Shown: positions 55,187-63,815, counted from the first letter of the stretch. The stretch: DNA of 64,000 nucleotides from CSP1-4 sp963777975 (GCA_963777975.1 CAVZSO010000013.1:397555-461554), one strand, 5' to 3'. Notes: generated from the sequence alone by a model not told the origin. Numbers and translations: made by a program.

Positions 55187-56269
55187 ATGTCGCTGCGCAC
55201 GTTCGCATCGAGCTCTGACGACCGGGTGATCGCGGGGGTCTGCGCAGGTATCGCGCAGACCCTCGCGGTCGACGCCACCCTCGTCCGGCTCGTCTTCGCG
55301 CTCCTCGCACTGGCCGGGGGAGCGGGGATCATCCTCTACCTCGCGCTGTGGGCGTGGGCCGACGGGCGGCGCGCCTGGATCGCCGCGGTGGGTGGACTCG
55401 TCGCGGGCGCCGCACTTCTCGGCGCCCTTGGCCTTTCGAACCGGTCGGTCGTCGGGATCGCGCTGATCGCGGGCGGGCTCGCGCTCGCGTGGCGCCAGGG
55501 CGGCAGCTTCCACCCGGAGGCCCCGCTCTCCTACGGCGGTCTCGCCCTCGCCGCGCTCGGCGCGGTGCGTGCTCCTCTCGGGCGGGGGAACGTCCTCGAC
55601 GCTGCTCGCGCCCGGCGCCGTCGCCGGCGCGCTGCTCCTGATCGCAGGCCCCTGGGTGTGGCGACTGGCGCTCGAGCGCGACGTGGAACGCACCGCCCGC
55701 ATTCGCAGCGAGGAGCGCTCGGACATGGCTGCCCGCGTGCACGACTCGGTGCTGCAGACGCTGGCGCTGATCCAGCGGCACGCGCGACGAGCCCCGGCGC
55801 GTCGCGTCGCTGGCGCGCCGGCAGGAGCGAGAGCTGCGCGGCTGGCTGTACGGCGACCAGCCGCTCGGCGACGACAGCGCTTCGGTGACGGCGGCGCTCG
55901 CAGCGGCGGCAGGCGACGTCGAGGAGCTCCACGGCGTGCGCGTCGAGCTGGCGAGCGCCGGTGACTGCCCGGTCGATTCGTCGGTGGGCGCGCTCGTGCT
56001 CGCCGCACGCGAGGCGATGACGAACGCAGCCAAGTTCGCCGGCGTCGAGGAGATCGACGTCTACGCGGAGGTCGCGGACGACGCGGTCAGCGTGTTCGTC
56101 CGCGATCGCGGCGCCGGCTTCGACCGCGCGGACGTGCCGGCCGACCGCCGGGGACTGGTCGAGTCGATCGAGGGCCGGATGGAGCGCGCCGGCGGCAGCG
56201 CGTCGATCGTGACGAGCCCGCGGCGGCGGTACCGAGGTCGAGCTGCACCTGCCCCGGAGGCCGTCGTGA
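55187..56269 (+). CDS. PspC-type sensor histidine kinase (three frameshifts)
   Basis: N-terminal PspC domain (DDRVIAGVCAGIAQTLAVDA) plus several membrane helices. After breaks near 55,566 and 55,795 comes a HisKA_3 region with the phospho-acceptor His in MAARVHDSVLQTLALIQRHA, and a HATPase domain (LAAREAMTNAAKFAG; VFVRDRGAGFD). A break near 56,228 restores the ending GGTEVELHLPRRPS. The stop overlaps the response regulator start. Confidence 0.83.
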
Positions 56270-56900
56270 AGCGTCGCGTGGTGCTCGTCGACGACCACGA
56301 CCTGTTCCTGGCCGGTGTCCGCGCCGAGCTCGGCGACGCGGTCGAGGTGGTCGGCCAGGCGGGAGCGTGGCCGACGCGGTGCCGCTCATCAAGGAGCTCG
56401 ACCCGGAGGTCGTCCTGCTCGACGTGCACCTGCCCGACGGGAGCGGCGACGCGATCATCAACGCGGTCGCGCCGGATCGGCCAGGCGTGCGGTTCCTGGC
56501 GCTGTCGGTGTCGGACGCGGCGGAGGATGTGATCGCGGTGATCAGGGCCGGGGCCCGCGGCTACGTGACCAAGACCATCTCCGGCGCTGAGCTGGCCGGC
56601 GCGATCGAGCGCGTCGCGAGCGGGGACGCCGTGTTCTCGCCGCGCCTGGCCGGCTTCGTGCTCGACGCCTTCCGGGCAGGCGAGCAGGTCGGGGGCGACG
56701 CAGAGCTCGACGAGCTCACTCCGCGCGAGCGCGAGGTGCTGCAGCTGATCGCGCGCGGCTACATGTACAAGGAGATCGCCGCACGGCTCCACCTGTCTGT
56801 GAAGACGGTCGAGAGCCACGTCTCGAACGTCCTGCGCAAGCTCCAGCTCTCGACCAGGCACGAGCTCGCGCGCTGGGCGACGCAGCACCGGCTGGTGTAG
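56266..56900 (+). CDS. NarL/LuxR-family response regulator (one frameshift)
   Basis: Receiver domain VVLVDDHDLFLAGVRAELGD, then, after a break near 56,365, the phosphorylation site EVVLLDVHLPDGSGDA and GYVTKTISGAELAGAI. The C-terminal LuxR HTH reads LTPREREVLQLIARGYMYKE, IAARLHLSVKTVESHVSNVL. GTG start overlapping the kinase stop. Pairs with the PspC kinase. Confidence 0.88.
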
Positions 56901-56906
56901 AAACGG

Positions 56907-57277
56907 TCACGAACGTCGGAGGAACACGGCACCACCCGTGATCCGGTCTGCGTCCTCGGACGCGACGAGTGCCCGCAGCGCATAGACCATCTGGCCGAGG
57001 ATCGTCTGATTCCCACGGTCGAACGCAGGACGCACCGCGAAGATCACCCCGGATGAGCCTCTCCGCGGCTGGCAGCGTCCGCGACGAGCGTGGAGAAGTC
57101 GGGCACGTTGTCCGTCACGATCGCGCGCCCGTCCTCGCTGGCGCGCGCGAACACGTCCTGGTCCGGGGCTCCGCGATAGCGGAAGGGAAGCTCGGTCGCT
57201 GCGACCACGTCCACGCCGCGCGTGTGCAGTTGCCGAGCGATCTCCGCCGACCACATCTCGTTCAGCAACAGCTTCAC
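56907..57277 (-). CDS. DUF5615 family PIN-like protein (one frameshift)
   Basis: VKLLLNEMWSAEIARQLHTR and GVDVVAATELPFRYRGAPDQ match the DUF5615 group, PIN-like folds often called toxins, with a usual Asp replaced by Asn in the opening motif (LLNEM for LLDEM). VTDNVPDFSTLV follows. A break near 57,052 (probably a lost G in a G run) restores HPGVIFAVRPAFDRGNQ and the end GGAVFLRRS. No DUF433-type antitoxin is recognisable upstream. Confidence 0.72.
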
Positions 57278-57402
57278 CCCTGGGCGGTGAGCAGCTGCAC
57301 CCCGTGTCAATCCGACGTCGTGAAGGCCGCCCGCCGCTGGGCAAAGACGATCGACGACGCGGCGCGCGCGGCCGCGGAGTGAGCGCTCGACCCGAGACTC
57401 GC

Positions 57403-57606
57403 GTGAGCACCGACGCCGACCGGGCGGCCGTCCGGCTGGTCGAGCTCGTGGCGGCGGTCTCGCTCGGGGTCGACCTCGGCTACGGGCAGCCGATGGAGCA
57501 CGTGCTGATCGCGCTGCGCGTCGCCGAGCGGCTCGGGCCCGAGGACGAGACGCGGGCTGGCGTCTACTACACGGGAAGCCATGCGCCTATGCGCGCTGGA
57601 CGGTGA
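57403..57606 (+). pseudogene. 5' remnant of an HD-domain/LuxR-type regulator
   Basis: A 67-residue frame whose sequence AVRLVELVAAVSLGVDLGYG and QPMEHVLIALRVAERLG resembles the N-terminal region of actinobacterial HD-domain regulators, which normally continue for several hundred residues. Here it ends abruptly after VYYTGSHAPMRAGR, running 20 bases into the convergent ybjQ gene. Probably a truncated remnant. Confidence 0.55.
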
Positions 57607-57916
57607 CCGCGGTGCCGTACGCCGCGACCTCGGTCATGTTGCTCCCGAGCTCGTTGCAGTCGAAGCGCATCGCGATGACCGCGTTGGCGCCCGCCTCGCG
57701 GGCCGCGTCGCGCAGGCGCTCGACGGCCTGCAGGCGGCTGTCGGCCAGCATCTTCGTGTAGCCCTTCACTTCGCCGCCGACGAGCCCCTTGAGCTGTGCG
57801 CCGATGTCCGAGCCGATGTTCCGGCTGCGCACGGTCAGCCCGAACACCTCCCCGAACACCTGCGTCACGCGGTAGCCCGGAAGGTCGTTCATGGTCGTCA
57901 CGGTGATGTCGGACAT
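57587..57916 (-). CDS. YbjQ/UPF0145 family protein
   Basis: A 109-residue protein with ITVTTMNDLPGYRVTQVFGE, TKMLADSRLQAVERLRDAA and GANAVIAMRFDC, the YbjQ (UPF0145) pattern; a pentameric fold sometimes described as heavy-metal binding. Function unknown. Complete. Confidence 0.9.
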   Translation of the reverse strand: MSDITVTTMNDLPGYRVTQVFGEVFGLTVRSRNIGSDIGAQLKGLVGGEVKGYTKMLADSRLQAVERLRDAAREAGANAVIAMRFDCNELGSNMTEVAAYGTAVTVQRA

Positions 57917-58065
57917 GGCTGCTCCTCGGTCGGTTGCGACGTCGGCGCGACGTTACCGGGGCGTGGGACGCTCGCGGTGACGACGTCGCCGCGCCCGACC
58001 TCGTCGAGAGCGTCCGATCCCTCGTTGAACAGCTTCCCCGTCGCCCGAGATGGCAGAGTCTCCGC

Positions 58066-58560
58066 GTGGCCACGATGAAGGACCTCGACGAGCTCGCGCT
58101 GGCGATGCCGCAGGCGGAGAAGCACGTCTCCGACGACGGGCGTCCGACCTACTCCGTGCACGGCAAGTTCTTCTGCTTCCACCGCAGCCGACGGCCCGAC
58201 GCGGTCGACCCGGAGACCGGCGAGCGGCTGGACGACGTGCTCGTGTTCCGCGTCGCGGATCTCGGCGAGAAGGAGATCATGGTCGCCGACGACCGCGGGG
58301 TGTTCTTCACGACGCCGCACTGGAAAGGGTACTCCGCCGTCCTCGTGCGGATTCCCTCGCTCGGGCGGATCGATCGCGAGGAGCTGCGCGATCTCGTCGC
58401 CTTGGCGTGGCTGACGCGGGCGCAGAAGCGTGTCGCGAAGGCCTGGCTCGCCGAGCAGGGGCTGCTCGAGAACCAGGCGAACGCCGCGTCCTTCCCTCGG
58501 CTTGTAACCCATGAGACAATCGCGGGAAGATCCTGGCCGCGTGGCTCGTCCAGAGGATGA
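58066..58560 (+). CDS. MmcQ/YjbR family protein
   Basis: About 165 residues: MKDLDELALAMPQAEKHVS, RPTYSVHGKFFCFHRSR, and the C-terminal SPW-like region here LTRAQKRVAKAWLAEQ. MmcQ/YjbR proteins have a DNA-binding-like double-wing fold; role unknown. GTG 58066 or ATG 58075 are both possible starts. The last ~20 residues overlap the lead of the next gene and may not be conserved. Confidence 0.8.
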   Translation: MATMKDLDELALAMPQAEKHVSDDGRPTYSVHGKFFCFHRSRRPDAVDPETGERLDDVLVFRVADLGEKEIMVADDRGVFFTTPHWKGYSAVLVRIPSLGRIDREELRDLVALAWLTRAQKRVAKAWLAEQGLLENQANAASFPRLVTHETIAGRSWPRGSSRG

Positions 58561-58597
58561 GCCGCAACGCGCGGCGAACCCACGAAGGGAGGCACCT

Positions 58598-59722
58598 ATG
58601 GGGACGAGCATGACGGCGATGCTCGTCGGCACGCCCGAAGATGTTGGGGGACATCCGGGCGTCACGGCCACGATTCCGCGTGACGAGATCGAGGAGGCGC
58701 TGGCATCGGACCAGCCGCTCGACCTCATCCTCGACGTGACGAGGCCGAAGGACGGCGGCGTCGAGACGACGGATGTCACGGTTACCTGGCAGCGAAGCGA
58801 CCTCGAGTCGCTGCTGGCTGGGATAAACGCGGACGCGATCACCCTCTCGTTCGATCGAGTAGGGCTCGAGCGAGCGATCGACGAGCCGGACTTCGAGGGA
58901 CAGGGAATCCGAGAGGTCATGCTGCTGACCGTCGCAGCGGCCTCCGCGTCGGCCGCGATGGCGGTCTCGACCGCGCAGGGCCAGGTGACGGACGCCGGTG
59001 GCGGCGGCGGCCCGGTGCCCGTCGTGGTCGCGCCCGGCCATGGCGAGGCTGGGACGGCGAGCGCCCTCGCGCCGAGCGGGCTCGACGTCCCGATCGCGAC
59101 GGCGATCGCGGCACACGACACGGCGACCGGAGCCTTCGCAACGTCGGGCCACGACGAGGCGACGCTCGCGGCCCGCGGCGTCGACGTGCCGATCGCCACG
59201 GCGATCGCGGCCGCCGGTGCAGGCGAGGCGACAACCGCGCGTGACCTCGCGGCGCCGCCGGCGATCCACGACGAGACGTCGCTCGCCGCCCGTGGTGTCG
59301 GTCAGGCCGTGCCCGGGATGGACGAGGCGACCCTCGCCGCACGCGGCATCGAGACCGTCGCGCCTGGAGGGCACGACGAGGCGACGTTCGCAGCACGGGG
59401 GATCGATGCAGGCACTCCCGCGGCGACCCATGACGAGGCGACCCTCGCTGCGCGAGGCGTCGGCGTCACCGTGCCCGGGATGGACGAGACGACGCTCGCG
59501 GCCCGCGGGATCGAGCCGCAGTCGCTTCCCGCGAGCCACGACGAGGCCACGCTTGCGGCTCGTGGCGTCGAGGTGCCGGTGGTAGCCGACTCGGGCTCGA
59601 GCTTCGAGCTGCCGTCGGTCGACGCCGGAGCAGCGGCGGCGATCGGAGGCCTCGCGGGGGCGGGGCTGCTCATCGCCGCAGCGGCGTTTGCCGCCCGACG
59701 AAATCGGGTGGGAACGGCGTAA
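58598..59722 (+). CDS. Repeat protein with DEATLAARG motifs and C-terminal membrane anchor
   Basis: 374 residues, not recognised. ATG behind GGGAGG. Residues ~1-105 form a folded-looking acidic domain (VTATIPRDEIEEALASDQPL and so on). Then an Ala/Gly/Val-rich section leads into seven copies of H/M-DEATLAARG-V/I with 17-19-residue spacing (first spacing longer). The protein ends with a hydrophobic helix (AAIGGLAGAGLLIAAAAFAA) and a basic RRNRVGTA, as for a tail anchor with short cytoplasmic end. No signal peptide at the N-terminus. May be a surface or membrane-associated repeat protein. Confidence 0.75.
   Translation: MGTSMTAMLVGTPEDVGGHPGVTATIPRDEIEEALASDQPLDLILDVTRPKDGGVETTDVTVTWQRSDLESLLAGINADAITLSFDRVGLERAIDEPDFEGQGIREVMLLTVAAASASAAMAVSTAQGQVTDAGGGGGPVPVVVAPGHGEAGTASALAPSGLDVPIATAIAAHDTATGAFATSGHDEATLAARGVDVPIATAIAAAGAGEATTARDLAAPPAIHDETSLAARGVGQAVPGMDEATLAARGIETVAPGGHDEATFAARGIDAGTPAATHDEATLAARGVGVTVPGMDETTLAARGIEPQSLPASHDEATLAARGVEVPVVADSGSSFELPSVDAGAAAAIGGLAGAGLLIAAAAFAARRNRVGTA
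59149..59580 (+). repeat. Protein-level tandem repeats (seven DEATLAARG units)
   Basis: Units read HDEATLAARGV, HDETSLAARGV, MDEATLAARGI, HDEATFAARGI, HDEATLAARGV, MDETTLAARGI and HDEATLAARGV. The first residue is His or Met, and the Met units follow a VPG (units 3 and 6). DNA copies are similar but not identical, so the repeats are old enough to have diverged at synonymous sites. Confidence 0.8.
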
Positions 59723-59732
59723 GGGGGCATGC

Positions 59733-59764
59733 GAGGAGGGCCGCCCTCCCGGGCGGCCCTCCTC
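59733..59764. terminator. Strong hairpin between convergent genes
   Basis: Perfect 13-base stem GAGGAGGGCCGCC / GGCGGCCCTCCTC with a six-base loop, 10 bases after the repeat-protein stop and 44 bases before the convergent gene end. No T-run follows on the plus side (TCTCAG), yet position and strength support a shared terminator. Confidence 0.75.
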
Positions 59765-59808
59765 TCTCAGATGTGCAGCGTCACTCGGTGACGCAGCATT
59801 GCTCGTGG

Positions 59809-60393
59809 TCAGGAGGCGCCGTAGAAGAGCCGGTCGACGACGTCGGGCTCGTCCGGAGCATCCTCCGCGGCGCGCGCTGCGAGGGACGGCAGCACCAGCT
59901 TCTCGTGCAGCTCCATTCGCGCATAGACGACATCTGCGTCGGCAGCGGGCTTCGGGATCGTCGCTGCGAGCCGGCGCACGTCGAGGCCTCCGAAGAACAC
60001 CGTGAGCACCTGCCAGATCCTCGCGTCCACGCCGCCGACGTCGAGCTGGGCGCCCTCGAGGCGCTGGTAAGCGGTGCGCAGCCTTGCCCGCAGCTGCTTC
60101 GGGATGGAGAGCTTCCGCTCGAGCTCGTCCACGACGTCGTCGATTCGTAGCCCGCGCGCAGTCCGTGCCTCGGTGAGCGGCGTCGAGCCGTAGACGCGGG
60201 CGCGCATGGTGAGAAGCTGCTCCTCGGTCGGCGCCCGGATGGGCGCCGACCGCAGGTATGCGTCGATGAGGCTGCCGAGCGCCTCGCGCCCGTCCCCCGC
60301 CTCGTCGAGGTACCCGGCGACGTCGGGCGTCTCCCCGCGCTCGCGCGCCTCGAGGTACCGCTCGAACAGGGCGTCGACTCCCCGGCCGGCCAT
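59809..60393 (-). CDS. Uncharacterised cytosolic protein coupled to an ECF sigma factor
   Basis: 194 residues, helical and charged, no membrane segment and no zinc-binding HxxxCxxC. The start (FERYLEARERGETPDVAGYL, DEAGDGREALGSLIDAYL) resembles N-terminal segments of proteins paired with sigma factors or kinases in Actinobacteria. Its ATG overlaps the sigma stop (ATGA). Possible soluble anti-sigma factor or sensor; unproven. Confidence 0.65.
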   Translation of the reverse strand: MAGRGVDALFERYLEARERGETPDVAGYLDEAGDGREALGSLIDAYLRSAPIRAPTEEQLLTMRARVYGSTPLTEARTARGLRIDDVVDELERKLSIPKQLRARLRTAYQRLEGAQLDVGGVDARIWQVLTVFFGGLDVRRLAATIPKPAADADVVYARMELHEKLVLPSLAARAAEDAPDEPDVVDRLFYGAS

Positions 60394-60980
60394 CACGTCG
60401 CAATTCTCTCGACCAGCTTGCGCTTGGCGCGGTTCCACGCCTGGTCGACGTTGTTGCGGGTGATCCGGAGCCGGCTGGCGATCTCGCCGGGCGAGAGGTC
60501 GTGGACGATCCGCAGGATCGCCACCTCGCGCTCGCGAGGGGCAAGCCCCTTGAGCAGGAGGTCGACGTCCGTCGCGAAGTCGAGGTCGTTCTCGAGGTCG
60601 CGGAAGGGGTCGTCCGACGCGAGCCGCTCGTCGAGCTCGACGGACGTCCATTTCTTCGGCGCGAAATGCTCCTTGATCTTCCAGGTCGTCACCATGTGGA
60701 CGATGACCCGAAACGGAAAGCGGTACACACGGCCCCGGCCGAGCTCCTCGAGGATGCGCAGCGCCACGTTGGACGCCACGTCGTCCGCGTCGTGCGCCGG
60801 CAGCTTCGCGCGGCAGCGGTCGAAGACGACACCCAGGTAGTGCTCCCAGAGCGTCTGGAGGTCGCCGCTCGCCAGGAGCTTCGCGTCTTCGGCATCGCGT
60901 TCATCATGGATCACCGTAGGAGTCCGGCTCACGTCGGGCGCGATATTACGAGGAATCCCGGGCGTCGCCTCGTCCTCCAT
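60393..60980 (-). CDS. RNA polymerase sigma factor, ECF type
   Basis: 195 residues. Region 2: HDADDVASNVALRILEELGR and FRVIVHMVTTWKIKEHF. Region 4: LAPREREVAILRIVHDLSPG, EIASRLRITRNNVDQAWNRA. An ~40-residue N-terminal lead precedes region 2. Overlaps the partner gene by four bases. An inverted repeat lies three bases before its ATG. Confidence 0.88.
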   Translation of the reverse strand: MEDEATPGIPRNIAPDVSRTPTVIHDERDAEDAKLLASGDLQTLWEHYLGVVFDRCRAKLPAHDADDVASNVALRILEELGRGRVYRFPFRVIVHMVTTWKIKEHFAPKKWTSVELDERLASDDPFRDLENDLDFATDVDLLLKGLAPREREVAILRIVHDLSPGEIASRLRITRNNVDQAWNRAKRKLVERIAT

Positions 60981-60983
60981 CGA

Positions 60984-61002
60984 TGTCTGGCTCGGCCAGA
61001 CA
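60984..61002. repeat. Inverted repeat in front of the ECF sigma gene
   Basis: TGTCTGGC-TCG-GCCAGACA, a perfect eight-base inverted repeat ending three bases upstream of the sigma ATG (60980), where the ribosome site should be. In RNA it would form a hairpin masking translation initiation; in DNA it could be an operator. The remaining gap to 61,243 shows nothing else. Confidence 0.5.
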
Positions 61003-61243
61003 CCGCAAGCGCACTTCAGACCCGCTCGTACTGGAGCCGCCAGAGCTCACGCGGCTGATCACGCTCCTCCCTGTCTCGTCGTCTCCCGTCCCCACCACAC
61101 CTTCCAGGTGCCGAGCTAGAAATCGAAGTCGTCGGGTGACGGCATGGCGCCACCGGTCGGGTCCAGCGGGTCTCGCGGTGTGGATAGACGGATGCCGGGC
61201 GAAGAGCCAGCGAAGGTCGAAACGTTCGACCGTTCCGGCGGCC

Positions 61244-61876
61244 CTAACGGTTGCGCCAGCGGGACTCGAGCGTCGCGACGTCGAGCCGCTCCGCGGCCTC
61301 GAGGGCCTTGTCCGCGACCCGGCGGGTGTCCTTGCCGATCGCGCCGCGGAACAGCCAGCGGCGAACCAGGCGTCCGAGCGGGAGGCCGCCGTCGAGCGAA
61401 GGCGTGCGGCGGGGCGAGAGGTAGAGCTCGAGCGTCAGCTGCTTGACGAGTGCAGGGTCGGCCGGACGGCCCGTCTCGCGCTCCAGACGGTGCGCGACGA
61501 GGGAGCCGAGGACTCGCACCTCGCGAACGCCGGCGCGCAGTGTCATGACGAGTGAGGCCGTGGTGGACGCGACGAGCACCCAGGGGACGCGCGGCAGCCA
61601 CCTCGCGCCCCGCGCGAGCGTCCGGATGATCGGCGTCGCGACGACGGCGACGCGCTGGACCGTGTCGGTGAGCGCCTCGGAGTCGTCGTCGCTCGACATC
61701 AAACGCTTCCCTTCGGCCGCCGACGTGACCCGGTCGGGGCTGAGGAGTATCCGGTCGATCACCTGGTCGTACAGGCCGCCGACCGCCTCGAGGAGCGTGC
61801 GGTTGCGCTCCGGCTCGGGGTCGGGGAGCCGGGTCGCGAGGCTCGCCTCGGGGAGCTCGTGCTGGTTTGTCGTCAT
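61244..61876 (-). CDS. Uncharacterised protein with central hydrophobic segment
   Basis: 210 residues, not recognised. Charged N-terminus, an acidic DDDSEAL stretch, a mostly hydrophobic centre (VAVVATPIIRTLARGARWLP, then VPWVLVASTTASLVMTL) that may span or lie on the membrane, and a basic helical C-terminus. ATG start, stop clean. Coding is supported by uninterrupted frame and codon character only. Confidence 0.6.
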   Translation of the reverse strand: MTTNQHELPEASLATRLPDPEPERNRTLLEAVGGLYDQVIDRILLSPDRVTSAAEGKRLMSSDDDSEALTDTVQRVAVVATPIIRTLARGARWLPRVPWVLVASTTASLVMTLRAGVREVRVLGSLVAHRLERETGRPADPALVKQLTLELYLSPRRTPSLDGGLPLGRLVRRWLFRGAIGKDTRRVADKALEAAERLDVATLESRWRNR

Positions 61877-62285
61877 GACGCGTTTCCTACCCGTTTTCAG
61901 CCGATTGGGCCCTTCGAGCGGTCGATGCGGGCCGCTCGTTGCGGTCTTGCCGCGCGGTTGTTGGTCCCATCCCTAGCCCCCACCCACCCGCGGGGACACG
62001 GACGGTAGCGGCGAGAGCGTGACGTGTCCGTGCCAACTCTGTGCCAGGTTCGTGCCGATCCGCGGCGATCTGGTCACTGCATGCGTCGGCGGCCACCCAG
62101 CAGGTAGAGCCGGGCTCCGGGTGTTCGGCGAAGATCCAAGCACCGGCGACCGGCCTCGTACCGCGGTAGGGCCCGGCGGCTGCCGGGCCCTACCGCGCGA
62201 TTGGAGCGCCGGATGCGCCCCGGTTGCTCCGGTCGTCGCAGGTGCCACCGGGGGCGGGAGTTCCCCGGATCGCCTGCGATGTCCT
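61877..62285. other. Intergenic stretch without recognisable gene
   Basis: About 409 bases between two minus-strand genes. Apart from the hairpin at 62162-62197 I see no gene, RNA or repeat; the open frames crossing it are GC-rich shadows. Confidence 0.6.
62162..62197. terminator. Perfect 16-base stem hairpin downstream of the MFS gene
   Basis: CGCGGTAGGGCCCGGC, loop GGCT, GCCGGGCCCTACCGCG. It lies 89 bases beyond the MFS stop on the minus strand, so it probably ends that transcript. No T-run on either side. Confidence 0.7.
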
Positions 62286-63740
62286 CTACGCCGCCTCGGC
62301 GAGCACGTCGCCCTCCGACTCGTAGGACGGAGCCGCCGCGAGCTCCTCCTTGCGGATCAGCGCGAGGGCTGCCACCACACCCACGGCGGCGATGCCCGCA
62401 CCGACCCAGAACGCGGCCTGGAATCCCGACGTCAGCGCCTGTGGCACAGCGTCCCCGGCGTTCGCCGCGCTGTTCGAGTGCGCGACGGCGACCGAAGAGA
62501 GGACGGCGATGCCGAGTGCGCCGCCGATCTGCTGCGACGTGTTGATCAGCCCGGACGCGAGACCCGCGTCCTTCGCCTGCACGCCGGCGAGCGCCGCGAT
62601 CGAGATGGAGACGAACGAGAACGCCATGCCCACCGCGATCACGAGGAAACCGGGCAGCAAGTCGCCGAGGTACGAGCCCTCGACCGAGACCTGGGTGAAG
62701 TACAGGAGGCCGATCGTCAGCAGGCTCATTCCCGTGACGAGCACCGGCTTCACGCCGACGCGGGTCACCAGCTGCTGCGCGACCATCGCCCAGATGATCG
62801 ACGAACCGGCAACGGCGATGTACGCGATGCCGGTCTTGAGCGGCGAGTATCCGAGCACCTGCTGCATGTAGAGCGTCAGCATCAGGAACATCGAGAACAG
62901 CGCCGTGCCGAGGATGAACCCGGCGATGTTCGCGCCTGCGACCGTCTTGATCCGGAAGATCGAGAACGACATGAGCGGGTGCGTGGCACGGGTCTCGCGG
63001 ATCGCGAAGCCGACCAGCAGCACCACGGCGGCCGCGAACATGCCGATCGTCCGCGTGGAGCTCCAGCCCCAGTCGTTCGCCTGCGTGATCCCGAACACGG
63101 CCGTCGAAAGGCCGGCGGTCACGAGCACCGCGCCGAGGGCGTCGAAGCCCTGGGTGCGGATGTCACGGCTCTCGCCGAGCAGCACGGGGGCGAGCGCCAG
63201 CGCCGTGATCCCGACCGGGATGTTGAGGAAGAAGATCCACTCCCAGCTCAGGAGGTCGGTGAAGACGCCGCCGAGCAGCACGCCTGCGGCCGCGCCGAAC
63301 CCGCCGACGGCTCCCCAGACGCCGAGCGCGATGTTGCGCTCCTTGCCCTCCGAGAAGGTCGTCATCAGGATCGAGAGCGCCGCCGGGGCGATGATCGCCG
63401 CGCCGAGGCCCTGGACGGCACGGGCGCCGATCAATGACGGCTCGTTCCACGCGAGTGCCGCGAGAAGCGACGCGCCGGTGAACACCACGAGACCGTAGAT
63501 GAACATGCGCCTGCGACCCAGGATGTCCGCCGCGCGCCCGCCGAGAAGCAGGAACCCGCCGAACACGAGCGCATAGGCGCTGATCACCCACTGAAGGTTC
63601 TCCTGGGAGAACCCGAGGTCGACCTTGATCGACGGAAGGGCGACGTTCACGATCGCGATGTCGAGCACGAGCATGAACTGGACGACGCTGAGAAGCGCCA
63701 ACGCCCACCATCTCTTGGAGGAAGCAACCATGAATGTCAC
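62286..63740 (-). CDS. DHA2-family MFS drug exporter (14 membrane helices)
   Basis: 484 residues of the EmrB/QacA type. Motif A-like GGRAADILGRRRMFIYGLVV after helix 2, LDIAIVNVALPSIKVDLGFS at the start (motif D1 region), and motif C GVLLGGVFTDLLSWEWIFFL region. Unbroken. Divergent from an HxlR regulator, a common arrangement in which the regulator represses the exporter until a toxic or electrophilic compound appears. Confidence 0.92.
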   Translation of the reverse strand: MTFMVASSKRWWALALLSVVQFMLVLDIAIVNVALPSIKVDLGFSQENLQWVISAYALVFGGFLLLGGRAADILGRRRMFIYGLVVFTGASLLAALAWNEPSLIGARAVQGLGAAIIAPAALSILMTTFSEGKERNIALGVWGAVGGFGAAAGVLLGGVFTDLLSWEWIFFLNIPVGITALALAPVLLGESRDIRTQGFDALGAVLVTAGLSTAVFGITQANDWGWSSTRTIGMFAAAVVLLVGFAIRETRATHPLMSFSIFRIKTVAGANIAGFILGTALFSMFLMLTLYMQQVLGYSPLKTGIAYIAVAGSSIIWAMVAQQLVTRVGVKPVLVTGMSLLTIGLLYFTQVSVEGSYLGDLLPGFLVIAVGMAFSFVSISIAALAGVQAKDAGLASGLINTSQQIGGALGIAVLSSVAVAHSNSAANAGDAVPQALTSGFQAAFWVGAGIAAVGVVAALALIRKEELAAAPSYESEGDVLAEAA

Positions 63741-63786
63741 CTTTCGGTTCGCTTGATGAACCGCAGGCTAGATGGAAGCTTGCTAA

Positions 63787-63815
63787 TTGAAAGTACGGTG
63801 TTCCGTACTCATAGT
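63787..63815 (+). promoter_or_regulatory. Candidate hxlR promoter with embedded operator palindrome
   Basis: TTGAAA (63787-63792) and CATAGT (63810-63815) are 17 bases apart on the plus strand. Between them lies the perfect inverted repeat AGTACGG-TGTT-CCGTACT (63792-63809). An HxlR dimer bound there would block this promoter and probably the divergent exporter promoter. A second -10-like TACAAT lies at 63844-63849. Confidence 0.6.
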
